This document shows, piece after piece, positions 41,670 through 49,740 of a stretch of DNA of 64,000 bases. The notes under the pieces are model-generated. The model was not told the origin of the DNA. It saw only the letters and a list, made by a program, of their open reading frames with translations, and did not search any database. The stretch's first letter is position 1; each line of letters starts with the position of its first letter. The DNA lies in contig NZ_FREX01000004.1 of NCBI RefSeq assembly GCF_900143565.1, positions 124,001 to 188,000 of the forward strand, read 5' to 3'. The translations under genes were made by a program, and so were the position numbers. The stretch comes from Pseudovibrio sp. Alg231-02 (GTDB lineage Bacteria; Pseudomonadota; Alphaproteobacteria; Rhizobiales; Stappiaceae).

Positions 41670-44063
41670 ATGGCTGAACAGGATAAGCCCAGCTTAGCTG
41701 ATGAATTCAAACGCCTGGAAAGCTCACCGGAAGGACTGACGGGATCAACCGCATCCAACCGGCTGAAGCAATATGGCCCCAACGCGCTGGAAGAAAAAAA
41801 GACCAACAAACTGGCTCAGCTGCTTTTGACATTCTGGGGGCCTATCCCGTGGCTCATCGAAATTGCGGCGATCTTGTCAGCCATCATCGAGCACTGGGCC
41901 GACTTCACGATCATCCTGTTTATGCTGATCCTCAATTCTGGCATCGAGTTTGTTCAAAGCAGCAAAGCAGCTGACGCGCTGGCGGCGCTGAAATCATCCA
42001 TGGCGCTCAAAGCCCGTGTGAAACGAGACGGGAAGTGGGCTGACATTCCTGCTGAGGAAATCGTTCCCGGTGACATCATCAATCTGGAAAACGGAGACAT
42101 CATCCCGGCAGACTGTATTTTGGAATGCGGACCGTACCTTGCCGTCGACCAGGCAGCCCTGACGGGCGAGTCGCTCCCAGTCGATAAGCAGATCGGTGAT
42201 GTCGCGTATTCCGGTTCAATCATTAAACAGGGCACCATGCAGGCACTTGTGACTGCGACGGGTGGCAACACATTCTTTGGCAACACGGCCAAGCTGGTTC
42301 AGTCCGCGGGCAACATCTCTCATTTTCAGAAAAGCGTTCTGGGCATTGGCAAATTTCTCATTCTCGGCACGGTCTTGCTGGCGGCGCTCATCATCGTCAA
42401 ACAGCTTTATCTGCAGCAGAGCATTCTGGGCATCATTGAACTGGTGCTTGTGCTGGTGATCGCCTCAATCCCGGTTGCGATGCCCGCAGTTCTATCTGTC
42501 ACCATGGCTCTGGGTGCACTCACACTTTCTAGAAAGAAAGCCATCGTTTCACACCTTCAGGCGATTGAAGAATTGGCAGGGGTGAATGTGCTGTGCTCCG
42601 ACAAGACCGGAACGCTCACCAAAAACGAACTCACGCTTGGCGAGCCAATTCTGTTTGACGCGAAGAGTGAAAAAGAGCTCGTCGTCATGGCGGCCCTCGC
42701 ATCCAGTACAATAGAAAAAGACGTCATTGATCACCTGATTGTCAGCAAGGCTGAACGAGGCGTTTTGGAGCTCTACAAGCAAAACACATTCACGCCGTTT
42801 GATCCCGTGAGCAAACGAACGGAAGCGGGCGTCTCTGGTCCAAGCGGAGCGTTCAAGGTCATCAAGGGTGCGCCGCAAGTGGTCATTGATCTTTGCGCAA
42901 ATGCACCGGAGGAGAAGGCCGCGGCCAGCAGTGCCGTGCACGAGTTTGCCGTCAAAGGCTTGCGCGCACTCGGCATTGCCAAGACCAACGAGAACCACGA
43001 GTTACGCCTGCTTGGGATCCTCTCTCTTTTCGATCCGCCTCGCGACGATTCCAAAGCTGTGATTGAAGAAACCCAGAATGCAGGCATCACGGTGAAGATG
43101 GTGACAGGTGATGATATTGCCATCGGCAGAGAGATTGCCGGACAACTGGGGCTGGGCACTTCGCTTGAAAGCGCCAGTCAGGTGTTCTCTGAGGCAAAGG
43201 ACATGGACAACCTGCCAGCCAACATCCGCGAGGAGATCGTCAACGCAGATGGCTTCGCCCGCGTCTTTCCCGAGCACAAATACGGTATCGTCAAAGCGCT
43301 TCAACAGTCCGGAGACTACGTCGCCATGACAGGTGACGGCGTGAATGATGCCCCGGCATTGAAGCAGGCAGATGTGGGTATTGCCGTTTCAGGTGCAACA
43401 GACGCCGCCCGATCTGCCGCTGATCTGATCCTGACGTTGCCCGGTTTGTCCGTCATCACAGATGCAGTGATAGAGGCACGAAAAATCTTCGCGCGGATGA
43501 TCAGCTACGTTGACTACCGCGTGGCTATGACGATCAATCTGATGGTGTTCGTCTCAGCCAGTGTGTTGCTGTTGGAAGAGGTGCCCCTGACCGCCATCAT
43601 GATTGTGATGCTGGCATTGCTGGACGACATCCCGATCATCACCATCGCCTACGACAACACAGAGGCCGCACCAGCCCCAAAGGAATGGCAGCTTGGAAAC
43701 ATGCTGCGCACAGCAACGGTGCTTGGGCTCATTTCAGTTGTCGAGAACTTCGCCCTGATGATGGCCGCCCGGCATTGGCTGGATGTACCTCCTGCGGAGT
43801 TGCAGAGCGTTATGTTCCTGCAGCTGGTTGTCGCCGGGCATTTGCTCTTGTTCGTCTGCCGGCATGATCACTGGTTCTGGCAGGCGCCACGCCCTTCGGC
43901 TAAATTGCTGATGGCAATTATCACCACGCAATTGCTCGCAGTTGCCATCTGTCGATCCGGCTTCCTTGTTCCCGCGATCAGCTGGGACTTGATCGGCCTC
44001 GTTTGGGCACAAGCTATCCTCTGGATGTTCGTGCTGAATGTTGCCAGAAAACTCTGCCGCTAA
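41670..44063 (+). CDS. P3A-type plasma-membrane H+-ATPase
   Basis: A 797-residue P-type ATPase of the proton-pump subfamily. It has the actuator motif LTGESLPV, PVAMPAVLSV in helix M4 (the P3A mark; metal pumps have CPC or related), the phosphorylation site CSDKTGTLTKNE and the hinge TGDGVNDAPALKQADVGIAV. It lacks metal-binding N-terminal domains. It would export protons with ATP. ATG 41670 has GGAAAG upstream. Length is normal for bacterial members. It is monocistronic, divergent from the oxidoreductase operon. Confidence 0.88.
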   Translation: MAEQDKPSLADEFKRLESSPEGLTGSTASNRLKQYGPNALEEKKTNKLAQLLLTFWGPIPWLIEIAAILSAIIEHWADFTIILFMLILNSGIEFVQSSKAADALAALKSSMALKARVKRDGKWADIPAEEIVPGDIINLENGDIIPADCILECGPYLAVDQAALTGESLPVDKQIGDVAYSGSIIKQGTMQALVTATGGNTFFGNTAKLVQSAGNISHFQKSVLGIGKFLILGTVLLAALIIVKQLYLQQSILGIIELVLVLVIASIPVAMPAVLSVTMALGALTLSRKKAIVSHLQAIEELAGVNVLCSDKTGTLTKNELTLGEPILFDAKSEKELVVMAALASSTIEKDVIDHLIVSKAERGVLELYKQNTFTPFDPVSKRTEAGVSGPSGAFKVIKGAPQVVIDLCANAPEEKAAASSAVHEFAVKGLRALGIAKTNENHELRLLGILSLFDPPRDDSKAVIEETQNAGITVKMVTGDDIAIGREIAGQLGLGTSLESASQVFSEAKDMDNLPANIREEIVNADGFARVFPEHKYGIVKALQQSGDYVAMTGDGVNDAPALKQADVGIAVSGATDAARSAADLILTLPGLSVITDAVIEARKIFARMISYVDYRVAMTINLMVFVSASVLLLEEVPLTAIMIVMLALLDDIPIITIAYDNTEAAPAPKEWQLGNMLRTATVLGLISVVENFALMMAARHWLDVPPAELQSVMFLQLVVAGHLLLFVCRHDHWFWQAPRPSAKLLMAIITTQLLAVAICRSGFLVPAISWDLIGLVWAQAILWMFVLNVARKLCR

Positions 44064-44117
44064 AAGAAGTGCAACACGCTCTTTTACTCGCCACGCAGAC
44101 AGACTAGATATAGAGCA

Positions 44118-45185
44118 TTGTCTGCAATTGGAGTTGGCGCGTTGCCGAGCTTACCCCTTCCCTTTTTTACTGCCCTGTTTTTGTGTTTCATCCTGTTACG
44201 CCTCATGGTCGGGTATGGACGAAAAATACCGTCGCTTCTCGTGGCGACTATCAGCCTTTATGCAATTCAATCTGTCCTACTCGGTATCAAATGGGGGATG
44301 GGTGGGCTCCCCCTCTGGTCGCTCATAGGACTGGCGTTGTTATTGCCGCCCGCGACCTGGCTCTCATTCCTTCAACTCACTGATCGCCTTACGAAGAAGG
44401 CTGTCGGCTGGACGATTGGCGCGACAGCTGCAACTCTTAGCTCTCTCACTCTCGCACCCGGCTTCAACGCCCCGGTGCTGATTGATCTTACAAGTGTTGT
44501 TGTCTACCTCGGTTACGGACTGTTGTTCTTCCGGTCTGCAACGACCAGGCAGTGGGAATGGGCCAGCCATCTGCCTATCGATCAAATGCTCCCGGCACGC
44601 CAGACACAGCTGATCGCAGGCGCTATTTTCTCAACCTCCGCACTTGTTGATCTCGTCGTAGCGGCGGACTTTGCCGTGAACAAGGGGACCAATGCAGCAA
44701 CCATCGTTGGCACTGCAAACCTCTTCATGCTGCTTGCACTGGTCACAATCGCTGTTCTGTTTACTCGCAAACCAGCGGCTACACCGCAGTTGCCAGAACC
44801 TGAAACAACGACCGCATCAGCTTCCGAGGAACAGATTGGGCTGGTCGAAGCTCTCGATCAACTCATGCAGAACGAGCATCTGTACCGGGATGAAAACCTC
44901 TCCCTCGACAGGTTGGCTCGCAAACTCCGTGTGCCGGCTCGCCAGATTTCGACAGCTGTCAACACAGTGCGTGAGATCAACCTGCCGCAATACACCAATG
45001 GGTTCCGAGTGGCTGAAGCCTGTCTTCTGTTAGAGACAACAGACAAGCCCATCACCACGATCATTTACGATGTTGGCTTTACAACGAAGTCCAACTTCAA
45101 TCGCGAGTTCCAACGTGTCACAGGCAAGAGCCCGAGTGTATGGCGGAAGGAGAGCCGTACTGTGCAGAGTGTGGAGACGGCCTAA
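44118..45185 (+). CDS. membrane-anchored AraC family regulator
   Basis: A 355-residue protein: seven hydrophobic helices over residues 8-220, then an AraC double helix-turn-helix (LSLDRLARKLRVPARQISTAVN, then ITTIIYDVGFTTKSNFNREFQRVTGKSPSVWR). This type senses a signal at the membrane and binds DNA directly. The start is unsure: TTG 44118 opens the frame, and a TTG at 44142 is another option. The convergent membrane-protein gene overlaps its stop by four bases. Confidence 0.8.
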   Translation: MSAIGVGALPSLPLPFFTALFLCFILLRLMVGYGRKIPSLLVATISLYAIQSVLLGIKWGMGGLPLWSLIGLALLLPPATWLSFLQLTDRLTKKAVGWTIGATAATLSSLTLAPGFNAPVLIDLTSVVVYLGYGLLFFRSATTRQWEWASHLPIDQMLPARQTQLIAGAIFSTSALVDLVVAADFAVNKGTNAATIVGTANLFMLLALVTIAVLFTRKPAATPQLPEPETTTASASEEQIGLVEALDQLMQNEHLYRDENLSLDRLARKLRVPARQISTAVNTVREINLPQYTNGFRVAEACLLLETTDKPITTIIYDVGFTTKSNFNREFQRVTGKSPSVWRKESRTVQSVETA

Positions 45186-45790
45186 AAGATCTCTAGCAGG
45201 ATGCTCGTGGCGTGCTTCCACCCCTTCGCCAAGTTGATGCTGGACACGAGCTTCTCAACATTGATGCGGATGTTTTCCTTTGGAACATCTGCATCAAATT
45301 TCAGATAGACCGCAGCCATCTCTCCAACCAAATCGAAGCGCGAAACACTCCCGTCGAAATAGATGACAGACTTCTCTGAGGTGATCGCGAAGTCCTTAAA
45401 CCGCCCCACAAAGTCACCCGCCAATCTGTCCATCTTAACGCTGATGTTCATCGAACTCGGCAGCCTGAGCGTCGCCGCCGGATCGCACCAACCAAGCCTC
45501 CAGGACCCGCGTCTTTCAAACTTAATGGTCATAAGACCATCTTCATTTTTGGATGTTGTAGCGGTTAGAGAGCAACCTCTTGCATCGCTTGTATCAAGCT
45601 TGATGTCGCTTGAACTGCTATTACCTCCGACAATACGCAGACCCAGATTGCTTCCTGAGATCTCTATTGAATGCACACCTTCAGGGCTAAGTGTCTCAGA
45701 GGTTTCCATGCCTGATGAGAATGTGACGTAAGCCGCAATCGCTATTACGCCAATCGCGATGAGGGCTTTGATGCCGTGCTTTGTTGCCAT
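45182..45790 (-). CDS. membrane-anchored protein with beta-rich ectodomain
   Basis: A 202-residue protein with one N-terminal membrane helix (residues 7-23) and a periplasmic beta-rich domain (IEISGSNLGLRIVGG, then repeated short strands such as SVIYFDGSVSRFDLVG). The pattern recalls DUF4097-like putative adhesins, but I cannot assign a family. Start ATG 45790 with GGAGTT upstream. Its stop overlaps the stop of the AraC gene. Confidence 0.65.
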   Translation of the reverse strand: MATKHGIKALIAIGVIAIAAYVTFSSGMETSETLSPEGVHSIEISGSNLGLRIVGGNSSSSDIKLDTSDARGCSLTATTSKNEDGLMTIKFERRGSWRLGWCDPAATLRLPSSMNISVKMDRLAGDFVGRFKDFAITSEKSVIYFDGSVSRFDLVGEMAAVYLKFDADVPKENIRINVEKLVSSINLAKGWKHATSILLEIF

Positions 45791-45899
45791 TTGATAACTC
45801 CATGATTTGCCTGTTGGAACCATGGGAGTTTGGCGGATTGCCTGCGACCTAGAACGCGATTTAGGACCAGAATAGCCTTCCTGAAACACGATGGAGGAC

Positions 45900-46316
45900 T
45901 TAGTTCCCCTCTACGAGAAGCGCTGTAGCCGCCGCCCGCACGTCTGGCGGAAACGGGCACGCATGGCGGGCTTCCCTATCCAGATGCGCGCATACCAGTT
46001 CAGTGGTCGCAATCAATTTTTGCGTTTCAGCATTATGCATTTCATGGAGGATATAGAGTGTCTTTTCATGAATGTCCGTCACCCCGGATCGACACACAAG
46101 CAAGTCTCCCGCCAGCGCTTCAGCATGGTATTTCGTGGTTTGCTGAACGGCAGCCATACCCCTGTTGTACTCTCGAAAATAGGTGGCGCTTAGCCCGGCT
46201 CGTGAGAACAGATGCCAGTTGGCCTCATCGAATTTCTCGGTGTACCACTGAACATTCATGTGTCCCATATGGTCCAACTGGTAGGGGTAAACTACACCGC
46301 GATAGGTCTCTATCAA
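45900..46316 (-). CDS. hot-dog-fold acyl-CoA thioesterase
   Basis: A 138-residue thioesterase of the 4HBT type: YPYQLDHMGHMNVQWYTEKFDEA carries the usual catalytic region, and GDLLVCRSGVTDIHEKTL is the central strand pair. It would hydrolyse acyl-CoA. The start TTG 46316 has GAGG nine bases upstream and avoids overlap with the upstream gene; the ORF's first ATG at 46406 lies in that gene. It is the second gene of a two-gene operon with the SpoIIAA-like gene. Confidence 0.75.
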   Translation of the reverse strand: MIETYRGVVYPYQLDHMGHMNVQWYTEKFDEANWHLFSRAGLSATYFREYNRGMAAVQQTTKYHAEALAGDLLVCRSGVTDIHEKTLYILHEMHNAETQKLIATTELVCAHLDREARHACPFPPDVRAAATALLVEGN

Positions 46317-46347
46317 CGCTCTATCCTCACCGCCCGATGGGCTTAAT

Positions 46348-46713
46348 TTACTCTCTGACCCACTCCCAGGCCTTGTCGAGATTTGCCATATCGAAGTGCT
46401 TTTCACCTATGCCAAGCATGGCTGCAAACGGACTATCAATCGCGACGAGCCACTCCCAAATCTTCCGATCAGAGACGATTGCGATGCGATGAAAACTTTT
46501 GATGTGGGTCATCGCCCACTTCAAATCTTCGTAGCCAGCCTCAATGCCCCACTTCGCTTGATCGTTCAAAATCACCAGCACACTGACATTTGCATGTTTG
46601 TCGAGGACGTTTTCAACCTGCGAAATCAGCTCCATTTCTTCGTTAAGATCGACCTTTCCATCCACCTCAAAACCGAGGATGTTCTCCGAACTTTCTGGGA
46701 GTTTTTTGATCAT
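46348..46713 (-). CDS. SpoIIAA-like (STAS-fold) protein
   Basis: A 121-residue protein of the SpoIIAA-like family: FEVDGKVDLNEEMELISQVENVL, then VSVLVILNDQAKWGIEAGYEDLKWAM and HFDMANLDKAWEWV. In this family the domain binds a ligand, but its role is unknown. AAGAGG precedes the ATG. It heads the operon with the thioesterase. Confidence 0.8.
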   Translation of the reverse strand: MIKKLPESSENILGFEVDGKVDLNEEMELISQVENVLDKHANVSVLVILNDQAKWGIEAGYEDLKWAMTHIKSFHRIAIVSDRKIWEWLVAIDSPFAAMLGIGEKHFDMANLDKAWEWVRE

Positions 46714-46821
46714 TCTGGCACCTCTTTTCCTGTCTGCATGCTACCTGAGCCACGCCTTCCATCCTGTTTCATTCCATGGATAGTTTCGACGTAAATTCGA
46801 AATCTCTTGCCAATTCGAAAA

Positions 46822-46837
46822 GTTGACAGCTGTCCAC
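46822..46837. other. imperfect parS-like site
   Basis: GTTGACAGCTGTCCAC differs at one position from the repABC centromere consensus GTTNNNNGCNNNNAAC. A perfect copy is at 49286. It overlaps a second palindrome, CACTTTTATAAAAGTG (46835-46850), in the 251-bp gap between the SpoIIAA-like operon and the SHOCT gene. It could equally be a regulator site for those genes. Confidence 0.4.
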
Positions 46838-46850
46838 TTTTATAAAAGTG
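46835..46850. promoter_or_regulatory. perfect 16-bp A/T-rich palindrome
   Basis: CACTTTTATAAAAGTG, symmetric at every base. It sits between divergent genes and shares three bases with the parS-like site. It is a candidate operator for the SHOCT gene or the SpoIIAA-like operon. Confidence 0.5.
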
Positions 46851-46964
46851 TAACCGTTATCCGCAGGTGAAGCGGTTGAGAAAGTTGATTACAAATGTAA
46901 TTTGAAAGCTGTGCCGGTACTCCCCATTCTAGTGATGTCTAATAAATATCCCAAGGAGATCACC

Positions 46965-47225
46965 ATGTTTCATCAAGCAGGAATGCACGGATTTCACTTT
47001 TTCCCATTCCCAATCACTCTAATTCTCTTGCTCATCATCGGCTTTTTAATCGCCCGGTCCTACGGTTATTTCGGAGGTTCAAACAGCGCTCGCAAGGTTG
47101 AACCTGAAGAGCCAAAGTCCCAAACCTCAGAAGCTCTGGACATACTCAGCAGACGATTTGCGACTGGTGAAATCGATGAGGAAGAGTTCCAGAAACGTTC
47201 TCAGGTTCTGCGTTTGAACCTGTAA
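46965..47225 (+). CDS. SHOCT-domain small membrane protein
   Basis: An 86-residue protein with one hydrophobic helix (FPITLILLLIIGFLIARSYGYF, about residues 15-36) and a C-terminal SHOCT motif (ALDILSRRFATGEIDEEEFQKR). SHOCT is a short helical oligomerisation or membrane-tethering module. AAGGAG precedes ATG 46965. Function unknown. A terminator follows 13 bases downstream. Confidence 0.82.
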   Translation: MFHQAGMHGFHFFPFPITLILLLIIGFLIARSYGYFGGSNSARKVEPEEPKSQTSEALDILSRRFATGEIDEEEFQKRSQVLRLNL

Positions 47226-47238
47226 CTTCCCCTCAACA

Positions 47239-47275
47239 TCGGCACTCAATTCGGGCAACCTGAGTGCCGATTTTC
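47239..47275 (+). terminator. terminator of the SHOCT gene
   Basis: TCGGCACTCA/TGAGTGCCGA, ten base pairs with a 12-base loop, followed by TTTTCC, starting 13 bases past the stop codon. Confidence 0.8.
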
Positions 47276-47899
47276 CTTCCAGAGCAATGTTGTCAGTTGG
47301 CAACTCACTCGTACACAGCTCTGAAGACCCGTCCGTTTAGTAGATCAAAAACCTGCACATCTCGCTCAAAGCCGATAAAATCGAGTATCAATCCGATGCT
47401 TTGAGGCCCAGTTTTCCTCTCATTCTATCCAAGCCAACATTCGCAGCACACAACTCTCTCAACAGTCTGTTGCAGATTTGCGACGGGTTTCTTTTCAGAG
47501 GCCCCCAGCTGTTACTGCTGTTTGCAACCACGTTTGCATCAAAAACAACGCAACTCTTGTTAAAGTGTAATAGAGGAAGCCTTTCGCTAAACACATACAG
47601 AAAGGACAGTTTGCGGGCCATTGTCGGAGCTTCTTAAATTATCTAATGCCTCCAATATGTTGGGCCATAACTTAACCGACACCAAGAAGCAGCTAGTTCT
47701 TTAATCCAACCAAGTTCCAAGACATTTTGTTACATCTGATTTCTTGCGGAAAAGTCAGAGCTGATCCAGTGTTTGGACAAGGTTGAACGCGAACTCCGCA
47801 GTCGCAATCGGCCGCACACTGCTGACTTCCCACGTACCCCAACACCGCGAAATCAGCAGTGTGCACCTTATAACTCAGTGCAAACTCATCCGGGCGACC
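47276..47899. other. 624-bp gap with only one clear structure
   Basis: No reading frame here is convincing: the two 77-78-codon frames in opposite strands at 47388-47637 overlap and lack ribosome sites. The only notable element is the long inverted repeat at 47814-47864. Confidence 0.6.
47814..47864. promoter_or_regulatory. 12-bp inverted repeat before the ferric-reductase-like gene
   Basis: GCACACTGCTGA (47814-47825) and its exact complement TCAGCAGTGTGC (47853-47864) are separated by 27 bases, 36 bases upstream of the start codon at 47900. No T-run follows, so it is not a plain terminator. It could be a leader-RNA hairpin that controls translation, or an operator pair. Confidence 0.45.
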
Positions 47900-48508
47900 A
47901 TGTCTTACCTTCGAGCAATTTGGAACTCACCATTTACCTTCTGGTCTATCCTTGCACTCCCGGGGCTTGCTATCATCGGAGAGCTTCTCCGTGAAAGCGA
48001 CAAGTTGGAGCACCTTCTCCTTCCAACTGGAGAGTTTGCCGCTCGTTTTCTCCTCATAAGCCTCATGATCACGCCACTGATGTTCCTGACAAACGGTCAA
48101 CATTGGGTGCGTTGGCTGATGGCACGGCGGCGGTATATTGGCGTAGCTGCAGCCTGCTATTCAGCGCTGCACGTTGCTATCTACCTGCTGGATAAGGGAT
48201 CTCTTGGCCCTATCCTGCAAGATCTCGTCAAAATCGGGATCTGGACTGGATGGCTGGCTTCTCTCATTTTCATTCCGCTCACAGTCACCAGCAATGATTG
48301 GTTCATCGCCCAGCTCGGGTCCAGATGGAAGAACCTTCAGAAACTTGCCTACGCAGCAGCTGTCCTCGTGTTCGCCCATTGGGTCCTGGTAGACTACAAA
48401 TTTGGGCCAGCTCTGGTGCATTTCACACCGCTTCTACTCCTAGAGCTCTACAGATATGTGCACGTCACCAATAAACGAAAAGAGCGTAAGCTCTCCGCCC
48501 ACGCTTAA
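47900..48508 (+). CDS. ferric-reductase-like (MsrQ/YedZ-type) heme membrane protein
   Basis: A 202-residue inner-membrane protein with about six helices. It has the histidines expected for b-type heme ligands in ALHVAIYLL and VFAHWVLVDYK. It resembles MsrQ (YedZ), which feeds electrons from quinol to the periplasmic methionine-sulfoxide reductase MsrP; no msrP lies beside it. The ATG at 47900 is chosen because the 117-base extension upstream lacks similarity to a membrane start. A terminator follows. Confidence 0.78.
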   Translation: MSYLRAIWNSPFTFWSILALPGLAIIGELLRESDKLEHLLLPTGEFAARFLLISLMITPLMFLTNGQHWVRWLMARRRYIGVAAACYSALHVAIYLLDKGSLGPILQDLVKIGIWTGWLASLIFIPLTVTSNDWFIAQLGSRWKNLQKLAYAAAVLVFAHWVLVDYKFGPALVHFTPLLLLELYRYVHVTNKRKERKLSAHA

Positions 48509-48529
48509 ATCCCAAGCAAGCCTCCAACT

Positions 48530-48560
48530 AAGCCCGCCTCTTCCCAAAGGCGGGCTTTTC
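48530..48560 (+). terminator. terminator after the ferric-reductase-like gene
   Basis: AAGCCCGCCT/AGGCGGGCTT, ten base pairs, loop of eight, followed by TTCTTTG, 21 bases past the stop. Confidence 0.85.
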
Positions 48561-48634
48561 TTTGCTCTCCTTTTGTAGTGAGGACAGTCCCTTCAATCAC
48601 AGTTAAGCTGCTGAAATGGAGGAGGGACCATATA

Positions 48635-49243
48635 ATGACTACAACCGATTTTCAGAAAATAGCGAGCGCAAGCCTTACGCATCCGACTGCCTTGAAGCTT
48701 AGCCTGCCGGATCCATTACCTGATGATATTCAGGAGCTTTTTGGGAAATGTCAGAGCAAACTCGGGTTGATCCCGAACGTGCTGATTGCCTTTGCACATC
48801 GACCAGGGAAGCTCAGGGCGTTTTCTCAGATGTACAATGAGCTCATGCTTGGAGACTCTGGCATTTCTAAGCTGGAACGAGAGATGATCGCCGTCACCGT
48901 TTCGTCGATCAATTCCTGCTGGTATTGTCAGGTCGCCCATGGCGCTGCTGTTCGGGAGTATTCCAACAAACCGGAACTGGGTGAAGCCATGGTGATGAAC
49001 TATCGCTATGCCGATTTGACTGACAAGCAGCGTGTGATGCTCGACTTTTCTACAAAGATTGCGAAGGCATCCTCTGAAATTGTTGAGGGTGACCGGCAAG
49101 GCCTCCGGGATGTTGGGTTCTCGGAAGAAGACATCTGGGACATTTGCGAAGTCGCGGCCTTTTTCTCCATGTCCAACCGCATGGCCTCAGCAACAGGCAT
49201 GCAGCCCAACCCAGAATATCACTCCGCAGCACGAAAGAAGTGA
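48635..49243 (+). CDS. peroxidase-related (carboxymuconolactone decarboxylase/AhpD-fold) protein
   Basis: A 202-residue AhpD-fold protein: the redox CxxC is SCWYCQVAHGAAV near residues 89-101, with EREMIAVTVSSINSC before it. The family reduces peroxides through the CxxC and accepts electrons from thiol carriers. GGAGGAGGG precedes ATG 48635. It lies just upstream of the arsenic genes; oxidative stress protection alongside arsenite export is a plausible link. Confidence 0.84.
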   Translation: MTTTDFQKIASASLTHPTALKLSLPDPLPDDIQELFGKCQSKLGLIPNVLIAFAHRPGKLRAFSQMYNELMLGDSGISKLEREMIAVTVSSINSCWYCQVAHGAAVREYSNKPELGEAMVMNYRYADLTDKQRVMLDFSTKIAKASSEIVEGDRQGLRDVGFSEEDIWDICEVAAFFSMSNRMASATGMQPNPEYHSAARKK

Positions 49244-49285
49244 GCAGGGGAGGGGAGTTTCAGCTGTCAACTCAGCTTCAAAAAA

Positions 49286-49301
49286 GTTGACAGCTGTCAA
49301 C
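49286..49301. other. candidate parS centromere site
   Basis: GTTGACAGCTGTCAAC is a perfect 16-bp palindrome and fits the published repABC parS consensus GTTNNNNGCNNNNAAC at all fixed positions. It lies 3 kb from repC between two genes. A related but one-base-short copy (CAGCTGTCAAC) is at 49261 and an imperfect one at 46822. RepB would bind such sites for partition. It could instead be an operator of the nearby arsR gene, but arsR has its own, different palindromes. Confidence 0.55.
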
Positions 49302-49334
49302 ACAGAAAGGCCTTGCCAGCGGGTGAGGAGAAGA

Positions 49335-49358
49335 GTATATCGTGTATCGACGATATAC
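49335..49358. promoter_or_regulatory. ArsR operator, site 1
   Basis: GTATATCGT-GTATCG-ACGATATAC: perfect 9-bp inverted repeat ending 11 bases before the arsR start codon. The core ATCGT-N6-ACGAT recurs upstream of the efflux gene at 49711. Confidence 0.75.
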
Positions 49359-49368
49359 GGAATCAACG

Positions 49369-49695
49369 ATGACAGAAAACACCTGCGTTACGGAATTCGC
49401 GCCTGCCTCTTTGAATGAGGCAGAAGAAGAAAAGCTCGCAGTCCAGGCCAAAGCCCTGGCGCATCCTGCGCGTGTCCGCTTGCTGAAGATTATGGCGGCT
49501 CAACCCGGCTGCGTCGGTGGTGATCTCGTGAACTCTATCGGTCTGGCGCAATCCACTGTATCCGAGCATCTTCGGATCTTAAAGGATGCAGGCTTCATAC
49601 TGGCGGAAGTACAGCGTCCGCGCATTTGTTATTCAGTCAATCGGTCTGAGTTGAAGAACTTCAACTTCCTCTTTGAGAGCAGTTTCAAGCTCTAA
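49369..49695 (+). CDS. arsR: ArsR family arsenic-responsive repressor
   Basis: A 108-residue winged-helix repressor: KALAHPARVRLLKIMAAQPGCVGGDLV, recognition helix GLAQSTVSEHLRILKDAGFI. Cysteines are at TENTCVTEF and GCVGG, and in RICYSVN, which may form the As(III) site, although the classic CVCDLC motif is absent. It would bind the two operators and release them on arsenite. ATG 49369 is used; the longer frame would start inside the operator. Confidence 0.86.
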   Translation: MTENTCVTEFAPASLNEAEEEKLAVQAKALAHPARVRLLKIMAAQPGCVGGDLVNSIGLAQSTVSEHLRILKDAGFILAEVQRPRICYSVNRSELKNFNFLFESSFKL

Positions 49696-49710
49696 AATTT
49701 GTCGAAATTC

Positions 49711-49726
49711 ATCGTCTATCGACGAT
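49711..49726. promoter_or_regulatory. ArsR operator, site 2
   Basis: ATCGT-CTATCG-ACGAT, the same core as site 1, with its right end 14 bases before the start codon of the efflux gene. It lies in the 45-bp gap between arsR and the permease gene, so the permease may have its own regulated promoter. Confidence 0.7.
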
Positions 49727-49740
49727 AGGCAGGAGAAATC

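Noticed and set aside
47388-47637. Two opposed 77-78-codon frames in the 47-kb gap
   Set aside because: They overlap fully, have no ribosome sites and no recognisable sequence.
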